A stretch of DNA of 64,000 nt from Calycina herbarum (Eukaryota; Ascomycota; Leotiomycetes; Helotiales; Pezizellaceae). Positions 56,396 through 64,000 of this stretch are shown one piece after another (within the stretch, counting starts at the first letter, position 1; each line of letters begins with the position of its first letter). The notes below the pieces were generated by a model. The model was not told the DNA's origin, did not search any database, and worked only from the letters and a program-made list of their open reading frames with translations. The translations under genes and the position numbers were made by a program. The DNA is taken from positions 186,001-250,000 of the forward strand of contig LLEY01000042.1 of the NCBI GenBank assembly GCA_001414485.1. Reading direction: 5' to 3'.

Positions 56396-59300
56396 CTATG
56401 GAGTGACCTTGCTCATGCTAACTAATCGCTTGACACCAACCTAAAATAATTCATTAGCAACATATCATCGAATTTGACTCAGTCCGACTTACCATCCAGT
56501 TTCCACATTCCTCAGTCTTCTCTCGTTGAATATCCACTTGAAGTTTTGACGCAACATCATAGTTCTTGGAAAGGAGGGCTTCAGAAAGTTCATTCAATCT
56601 CTCAATGGTATCTGGTTTCACCAATTCCTCATTGTTCAAATGATCGAATAGAATGTTAAGTCGCTTTTGTGTATCTTTAACCTGTGCGGAAAATGATGGT
56701 GGTGCTTTTGACGCAACTCGCTGCATGTCATTGCTGAAGATCTCTACCAGACGTTGAGCTGAGGAAGGGATGTGAGAACGATCACCGGCAGGGTGCTTTG
56801 CCTTGGCAGGCGCAGCTGCTGGCGATGCTCTTGGAGGGCCTGTAGGCGGTCGTGAACCCTGTGGAGGTCCCTGAGGAAGCCCTTGTGATGGCCCTTGAGA
56901 TCGTGGAGGTCCTTGGCCAGGGAAAGATTGTGGGGGTGGTTGGTTCTGGTAAGGGGATTGTGATGGGGCATATTGACCTTGAGGAGCATTTGTTTGAGGT
57001 GCATATGGGTTGGCAGGTGGTGGGGGTCTATTACCAGCCTGTGGAGGAGGTGTAATATGGGATTGTGGGGGCGGTTGCGAATACTGTTGCTGTTGGGCAG
57101 GTGAAGGTGCATATCTGCTTGGGGGGGGAGCCGCTGCAGGAGGCTGGTTGTATGGTGATGGTCCCCGAGGAATAGTCGAGGGAGGAACAGCGTGATATTG
57201 CTGTTGGGGTGGTTGACTACCTTGGGCTGGGGCGTACATGTTTGCAGCAGAAGATGGCCTCTCAGGCGGTGGATGCTGGAATGAATGAGGAGGACCAGTC
57301 ATCGGTGAGTTCATGCGGGGAGGTGCAGGGCCCTTAGGTGGTGGTGGTGGAGGGGTAGCCATTGGTCGGGAACCACTAAATGGTGGCGGAGGCATAGCCG
57401 TATTTTGCTGTTGTGGAGCGAATGGCGAGTTCATGGCTGGTACAGGCGTGCTGCGTTTGGCTGGGGCTGGTTTCGATACCATTGGGGTGTCGTTCCAGTT
57501 GACCCACTCCTTCGATTTTGGTGGAGGTGGTGCCGTAGATGATGGAGTAGTGTTCCGTGGTGGACCATATTGATTTGGCGGAGGAGCCCCATAACCTTGG
57601 CCATACGCCGGTGCATTGTATCCTTGCTGCGACTGTGGTTGTTGATAACCTGATTGGGGATTGTATGCGTTGGTGTTGGGCGGAGCGTATGGGTTTTGAG
57701 CTGAAGATACTGGAGTAGGAGGTGCAAATGTATTTACTGGTCGAGGCGCTGGGGCCGACGAATTGACGATGTTCGGCTGGTAACCTGCTTGTGTGCGAGC
57801 TGGAGTTCTCGTGGTAGATGGTTGTTGTTGAGAAGCTGGTTTGGCCGTCGTCTTTCTTGAGGCAAGCTTCACACGGTTTCGTGCTACTTCAGCAGCAGGA
57901 TATTGAGTTGGCAAAAGATCCAAATATCTTTCTGCGATTGACAAATGACCATGAGCAGCGACGATATCAGCATACTCTGTATATTTGTTGTACAATGGTG
58001 CAAGCTTCCAACCAGAAGTCAATCCCTGCTCGCTATCTTGGAACTTGGTAACCCCTCGGAAAACAGTAACCTTCTCAATGAAGTTTTGAAGGGAACGTGC
58101 GTGGACAGAGAAACTCGAGTCTCCGGTAAGATTCTTAAGACCAGCCTTCTCTTCCTCCTGCAACTCGGTGATCCAGATGTTGATGACCTTCTCAAGCTTG
58201 GATCCCACGAGATAACAGAAAGAGGCATCCTTGGAAGAACCACTCTCAATGATTCGGTCACCAAGAGCCTCACACAAATCAGGAAATTCCTCAGGGGTGG
58301 CATAGGTACAAAGAGTAGACATCGACTCCTTCCAGTTGGTGAGATCTGCATTGTAGACAACATCCCAAAGGTTTTTGCCAATCACTGAAGAAAGGAGGCG
58401 AAGATAGTTTGGTCCATCCGTCTTGCGAGCTAGATAAGCAGATTGCGCCTGTTCAAGGAGTTCTTTACCACCGCAGTTCGCAATGATCAAGGCATCGGCT
58501 ATACGATCCTCTTTGATACAAATGGTCATGGCCTTTTCAAATTGACCAAGCATCAGAGCCTTGGTAATTTGCTTCTCGGGGGCACTGTCGGTGTCGGCGT
58601 ATAAGTGGAATGGGTTATCTGTCTTCGCACCCTTGGTCGCAGCTATTGTGGACAAGAAATCATCACCGTCTCCACCGTCGGCAAAGAAGCCAGACAAGCG
58701 ACTGCTCTTGGCAGCTTCAGCGCCATTTGCCTCTCCGCTAGGCTCTTCGGTCTTCTCAGACTCTTCCGCATCGGCATCGCCATTGGCGGCCTCATCTGTG
58801 AATCCAAGGTACTCCGTCACCTTCTTTCGTGGGTTCTCAGCTACCAATGTCTCAATAACTTTCCAGTCTGCTTTCTCCTCTTCTGACTTCGCTTGCTCTA
58901 TGTGAGATTCACAAATACTGCTGATATTGCCAGCCTGGAGGGCTTTTTCAAAGGCTTCTGTGGCCAAGCCGACATCTGAATCAACCGAGAAATTGGAAAT
59001 TTGAATCTTAGAAGAACGTGGCTTGCCTGGAACATCCGGATTTAAGCTGAAGCTCACAATTTTGCCCCCGAAACCAAATGAGGCACCTGCAGGTCGTTCA
59101 AGCCATTTTGGTGCTTTGTGCAACGAGAATGACGCTCCTTGCGGTTGTGTCTGTGCTTTGGTGAAGAAATCCTCTCCATCAACTGGTCCTTGTACTGGTG
59201 TTTGCGTAGCTGCGGGGTTTGTATTTTGCAATGTCTGAATGGCGATTTTTCCATCGAAGGAAGCTGTAGCAGATAAAGCTGGATTGTGAGGATTAAATCT

Positions 59301-60283
59301 GGTTTGGAAAGTCCAGTTTGTGACCTCAGGAAATTCACCAAAGCGCTCTCCAGTCTGTGGGTTCCATATAATTGTCTTGTTGTCTTTTCCGCAAGATAAT
59401 AAGAGGTCGCTGTCCTGTTGACACCACGAGAGGGAAAGAATGCCTTGATCATGCCCTTGAAGTGTTCGTTCTGGGGCATTTGAATTTCGTAGATCCCATA
59501 GCAAAATTACTGGACTCGAATCGTCTGGGGTCGCGGTAAGGAGCTTGGTAGCATTGTTTGGATCCCAGGCAATTGCTCCAACAGCTTTTCGATTGTTGTT
59601 CAAAGTGAGAGATGCTTTCTTCGTCTTCAAATCCCAGACTGTCACAAAACCACCGCTTCCACCAGTCGCAAGAATGTGCGGGACCTTTCTGTTCCATGCT
59701 ACGCACTCGAGGTCGTCTGAACGTGCTGCAGCTGTGCCGAGTCTGAATGGGTTCGCAATGTCGTTTACGTCATAAATGAAGAGCTCTCCCTTTGCGCCGG
59801 CTGTCGCCAGAATTTGTGGCTTTAGAGGGTTGAATTGAAGAGATTTGATTGCCCCAGTGTGCTTCGAGGTTCGTGACATGAAAGCATCTTCAGCCCCCTT
59901 CAAAAGCTTCTCCGCATCCCACAAGTCCAAGGATCCATTCTCGAGTGCCCCAGCAATTATACCTCTTGGGTGTTCGGCGCTCGCAGGTGCCCATGCAATA
60001 TCGTGAAATCTAGAAGTGGTTACTAGTTAGGAATTGAACTAGTCGTTGGGGAATCCAGATCCAGGGGTACCTACCTTGAATCTGTGCTGATGCTGGCAAC
60101 GGGTTGAAGCTCAACACCCTGCTCGAGGTTATCCAGACTCAAATCCCATAGCTCTAATTTTGTCTCATCAGAGAAGTCGGCATCTACTGCTCCAGCTCGT
60201 GTGCCAGTCACGACCAAAGGCAGTTCGGCTCCTGGAGACCAAGCAAACGCCGCTGTCCGGGGGATTTCCCTTAGGCGGACCAT
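56396..60283 (-). CDS. SEC31: COPII coat outer-layer protein Sec31
   Basis: Structural outer-cage subunit of COPII vesicles leaving the ER, partner of Sec13. Three exons (60283-60075, 60009-56493, 56440-56396) give 1,256 residues, normal for the family. The start [20 protein letters not shown] is the canonical Sec31 opening. WD40 repeats fill residues 1-330 ([60 protein letters not shown]). A helical ACE1 domain follows (about 380-780; [20 protein letters not shown]). Then comes a Pro/Gln/Gly/Tyr-rich linker of about 350 residues with many PP motifs, the site that in yeast stimulates Sar1 GTPase. A C-terminal helical domain ends in a short last exon ([14 protein letters not shown]), which restores the family's closing sequence. 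Both introns are consistent with frame. Confidence 0.96.
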
Positions 60284-62452
60284 GTTGAGGTGCACTTAGG
60301 ACGTGGGCTTGCCAATGGTGCTTTCCAAATAGTTTTTCGTAATTGTGCGCCAGCAATGAAAGATAGGAAAACAGTTGCGCTGTAGATTCGTAATTCTGAA
60401 AGGAGAGTGCGCCGGCCGTGTCTTTGAGAAGTGGTCAGATTGAAAGTGTACAGAACGTACCCAACTTGGGACACATTTCAAAGTTCCCTGATCGGAGTCG
60501 CTCAAGCCACGTGATACTCAACCAATGACAAAGCTCCCTGCTCTTTCCTGAATAGCTTCAAAAATAAAGTTGGGCAACAAATTTATATAAAGATTTGATA
60601 GTCCAAAGAACTTCTAAGAGGAGAATGCGAAAGAATGAACAGGAGGCATTAGTGGTTACTTGCTGAAATCTAGTTCGTGTCAAGCTTTCGCAATGGTTGA
60701 TTGCGACGGGATAGCTAGATTTATCAAAATCAATTTGAATAAAAAAGTTGATAATATGAACTACTTCTAACAGTAAGAAAGGAGAAAACATACCTCGAAA
60801 CTAAAATACGTTTGGAAATAAAGCAACAGATTAGAAGGTAATTCAGGGGTTCCGATGTTTACTCGAGTACCTAACAACCAGGAATTCGTAACTAGGAACA
60901 AAGAGTCTTTCCACGACACCTTTGCGTGTACGACCGCCTTACCAAAAGATACCTACACTGTTGTTGCAGTGAGGTCAAATGAAGTCGTAAAAATATAACA
61001 AAATCTTCAATTTATTCCCGAGAGTGTTATTGGGAAGCATACGAAGTGTGAATGGGCCAAATCGTTTGTAGAGGCAGCCTCTTTAATTGTTCGAAGACAC
61101 GGGAGATCACTTCAGTTACATTACAAGACTCGAATAATAAGTTTTATACTGTCTTTATTAAGAGTTAGGAGAATTGTAGAAGTGCAGTCACGAATTCCAG
61201 AGTACCAGTCAAAAAATAGCCGGCCTTCATTCAGTCAACGCCAACACTCTCCGACCATTACCCAACCATCCTACTAAATAAACTTCTTTCGGGGGTTTTC
61301 AAAGGAGATTCAAAACTACAACAAAACCCACCCGGAATCCAACCCAACAACATCCGCATTCAAACCCAACAACCTAGCCACATATTTCGTCCCACTCCTT
61401 CATGCAAGGCCGCTGCAGACCGCTGCAGACCGCTGCAACCCGCCGCCAGCACTGCTCCCAAATATGCATGCACTGCGAACCTCCACCACCATCCGGTGGC
61501 TGGTATCTGTACATCTCGTCCTGTAGAAAGTAACCACGAGTTCTAAGTTCTAAAAAATATTTTGCCACATTGGCACTTTTCTACTTTCGGTCCTCATTGT
61601 CGCAGGGTTCCATGGATGTTTCGAGGTGGGGGCGGTGTGGATATTTGAGTTCATTGGTCTCAAGCTGCAGCTTTCATGTACCTAGGCACTCGAGTACATG
61701 ATGGACCATTGACGAGAAGCTTTGGGGGAATGCTCAAAGTTACTTAAGTCTGATTATTGTTGACCGCTACAACACTCTAATGCCGATTTTATTTTTGCTC
61801 GAGTTATTCTTGTTGGTGACAGCTGAACCCCTCTATCAATGAAGGGCCTTCGGCAATTTCTTGTGATGCTGTCAAAATGACAGTATTTACTACTAGTACT
61901 ACCTTTCCTACCAGGCAACCGCCCCAGTAGTAAAAGAATGCTGGCACCTTCATTGGAAACTACGGTAAGTAATCCGGTGTTCCCCAATTTAGCGTCCGAC
62001 TTCTAGCTCAGGCAGATGGCAACATTCTGCCTAGCTGTTGCACCACAAGGCAGAAATGTAGAGGAGATGACTCGGATTCCTATATAGATTCATCGGAGAA
62101 AAGTGATGAAAACTTCAAACCGACACATTGTTGTGATTCCATAAATACCAATCTTGCTTGCTCGCAGTGACCAAAAAGTAACACGCAGAGAAGAAAAGAC
62201 GCCTAACCACAAGCTCTAAAAGCTGACCCTTATATCAAATGCCAAACTCCATCGAATCCGATCCCTTCGTTCCCATAATTTGCTCACAAAGTGAAACCCC
62301 CTTCCGCAAAGCCATGCCCTTCATATATCTGTACTCCGTCATCCTAAAATCATGGAAATCATATGTTCAAGTCCTAGCGCCAAAGTGATGTGCAAATCCA
62401 ATACTCCTGATCGTAGAGCTCATGGATACCCCCTCGCCGATAAGTCCCAAAT
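60284..62452. other. Long intergenic region upstream of SEC31
   Basis: About 2.2 kb. It holds the SEC31 promoter, the small tandem repeat at 61411-61440, and otherwise AT-rich sequence. Short frames at 60558-60791, 61374-61568 and 61754-61987 are unsupported. Confidence 0.45.
61411..61440. repeat. Short tandem repeat, 10-bp unit
   Basis: Three copies of CGCTGCAGAC, the last with two changed bases, in otherwise single-copy-looking sequence. Confidence 0.65.
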
Positions 62453-63132
62453 TTACTGTGGGAACATCTTCTTGATCTCCTCGTCGCTGAGTGTAATTTC
62501 GTGGACTGGATCACGCTTTCTTTCGAGGGACTCGAAGTCACATTCGACGTAGGAAGGAAGGAAGATTTCTGAATCGTAGGAGTTAGTTTATTCGTAACGA
62601 TCGTATGATTTCGGGGAGTTGGATCGTACCTGGGTTCCAGTCGAAGCCTTGTGAAGATCGAACGCAAGTGATCTACAATCAACCAGTTAGTACGCTTAAA
62701 CTTGCTCATGACTCCAATTCGTGTATTCCGGAACTTACAAGGCGTGGCACCCCGTCTGGATCACCAATATTGATCACCGTATGTTCTTGCTTGGAGAGTG
62801 ACGAGCCTGTATATATGTTAGCTTTTGCAAGATCTGCCAACTCGTTGCTGCCTGGAAAGAACGACCAGGCTGCTGTTTCTCCGAACAGCTCATACCCAAT
62901 GTGCTATCAAGCGGACCAAATGGGAGTGAGGGGATAACTCACTCAACAAACTTGGTCTTCGATCATGGCCGTATCGTGTGCTGGAAGATGTAGAGGCAGG
63001 AGAAGAGACATTCGACCGTTGTGGCCCTGGCTGTTGTGGTGTTTGTGGAGAGCTTGAGTAGGACGAGACGGATCCAGCCTTACTGCTCTCACCGTAGGCA
63101 GTTCTGTTCGGAATCGTGATGGATGAAGACAT
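62453..63132 (-). CDS. Small fungal protein of unknown function with conserved-looking C-terminus
   Basis: Four small exons from MSSSITIPNRTAYGESSKAG (63132). The first is Ser/Pro/Gln-rich and ends RYGHDRRPSLL. The second (SSLSKQEHTVINIGDPDGVP) and third (ITCVRSSQGFDWNP) are short. The last reads EIFLPSYVECDFESLERKRD and ends LSDEEIKKMFPQ at 62453. All joins keep the frame and use normal donors (GTGAGT, GTAAGT, GTACGA). About 140 residues, no signal peptide or membrane segment. I recognise it as a typical conserved fungal small protein but know no function. It is divergent from RPT3 with 429 bp between the starts. Confidence 0.72.
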
Positions 63133-63561
63133 GGTGACCTGTATACCGAAAGTGTAGCAAAATCGAGCAGACGAGAGCAAGAGGAATTTATGCGGCGAAA
63201 AAGAAAATGTAGAAAGGGATTGTCGACTTGTTGTATGGTGGAGTTGAGTGAGGTGAGAGATAGGTACGATGAACGAACGGCCTGAGTTAAGCTCCGGTCG
63301 GCGGGGAGCCTTACCTAATGAGGCCCACTTTAAATCGTGGAGTGCCAAGGCCAGCTGATGCCTGACTGCCTCAGAGTTGAGGTGCTAGCCTCGTAACAAG
63401 AGCTTGCCTGGGCTGCTGTTCAACGCGCCTCACCCAAGACCCTTCTTCCCTTTCTCCTTCATCAGCTTCGACTTTGACAACAACACCACAACGAACAACA
63501 AACAACGTTTCATCAATCCTCAATCCGACCCCACCGCAATCCGAGTCACAAATAATTCAAG

Positions 63562-64000
63562 ATGGGGGAAGTACTGGCCGAGAACCCTGCGAACCAGGTC
63601 TTGCCGCACCGCAAGCAGATGCCGTCCTCTATACCAAATATCGATTCGCTGGAAGGTCTAGGAACAGATGGGTCGGACGAGTACTCGACATTAAAAAAGC
63701 TTCAGCGGCATTTAGAGTGAGTTGGGAGGCTTGCTGGGTTATGAACTCGAACTAATGGATTATAGATACATCCAACTGCAAGAGGAATACATCAAGGATG
63801 AACAACGGTTCGGCAACCCAAAATGCATCTAAACCTCCTCGTAGACACTAATTGTGTGTAGGAGTTTGAAGAGAGAGTTGGTGAGAGCACAGGAAGAGAT
63901 CAAGCGGATTCAAAGTGTGCCACTGGTTATCGGCCAATTTATGGAGGCTATTGATCAGAAGTGAGATGACAAACAACGCCCTAGACCATCTCGAATCAAT
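63562..64000 (+). CDS. RPT3: 26S proteasome regulatory subunit RPT3 (5' part)
   Basis: AAA-ATPase subunit of the proteasome 19S base; only the N-terminal coiled-coil part is in the window. The start [20 protein letters not shown] at 63562 is followed by a first exon ending KKLQRHLE. An intron follows, then [14 protein letters not shown], another intron, then [20 protein letters not shown] and [11 protein letters not shown], where a third donor appears near 63961. This [11 protein letters not shown] signature precedes the OB fold and separates RPT3 from other Rpt subunits. The AAA domain lies beyond the right edge. Two introns are visible and keep the frame. Confidence 0.93.

Noticed and set aside
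56744..57727. Long frames opposite or shifted within the SEC31 Pro-rich region
   Set aside because: Shadow frames caused by the repetitive codons of the Pro/Gln-rich linker.
1..64000. CRISPR arrays, bacterial operons or insertion sequences
   Set aside because: No direct-repeat arrays or bacterial-type features; introns and gene families are eukaryotic throughout.

Overview
The window looks like a euchromatic stretch of a filamentous ascomycete nuclear genome. The evidence is compact genes with one to ten short introns (about 50-80 nt, GTRNGY donors, CTAAC-like branch points), a QDE-2-type Argonaute, HET-domain pseudogenes, a PTH11-like membrane protein, AT-rich RIP-like islands, and short TA-flanked inverted-repeat elements. 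Gene content and protein style point to Leotiomycetes (Sclerotiniaceae-like). That placement is inference; no alignment was run.

Layout. 1-14.4 kb: Argonaute (minus, runs off the left edge), RNA14 (minus), mitochondrial IF2/IFM1 (minus), and a head-to-head unknown membrane protein (plus) whose start codon lies only 31 bp from the IFM1 start. 15-21 kb: a secreted GMC oxidoreductase (minus) and a PTH11-like seven-TM protein (plus). 21-29 kb is the accessory part: a TIR element (23206-23707), a decayed HET gene (24717-26895), and a small secreted protein in which each internal exon encodes one repeat, two of them beginning with Lys-Arg (27635-28534). 30-33 kb: AMMECR1-family protein (plus) and a Ras-like GTPase lacking CAAX (minus). 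33-37 kb is gene-poor, with a second TIR-like element and an intron-containing tRNA. 37-45 kb: double GFA-domain protein, MFS transporter, and two unrecognised proteins. 46-51 kb: MSH2 and TRM10 (divergent) and MIS14/NSL1. 51.5-52.3 kb: a HET N-terminal stump followed by AT-rich sequence. 52.6-64 kb: SEC66, a BTB protein, SEC31, a small conserved-looking protein, and the 5' part of RPT3.

Functionally this is mostly housekeeping: RNA silencing, mRNA 3'-end processing, mitochondrial translation, mismatch repair, tRNA methylation, kinetochore, ER translocation, COPII coat and proteasome. The genes do not form one pathway. The most unusual locus is the secreted exon-repeat gene at 27.6-28.5 kb, which resembles a Kex2-processed repeat precursor and sits next to the HET pseudogene and TIR element. 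No biosynthetic cluster genes accompany it here.
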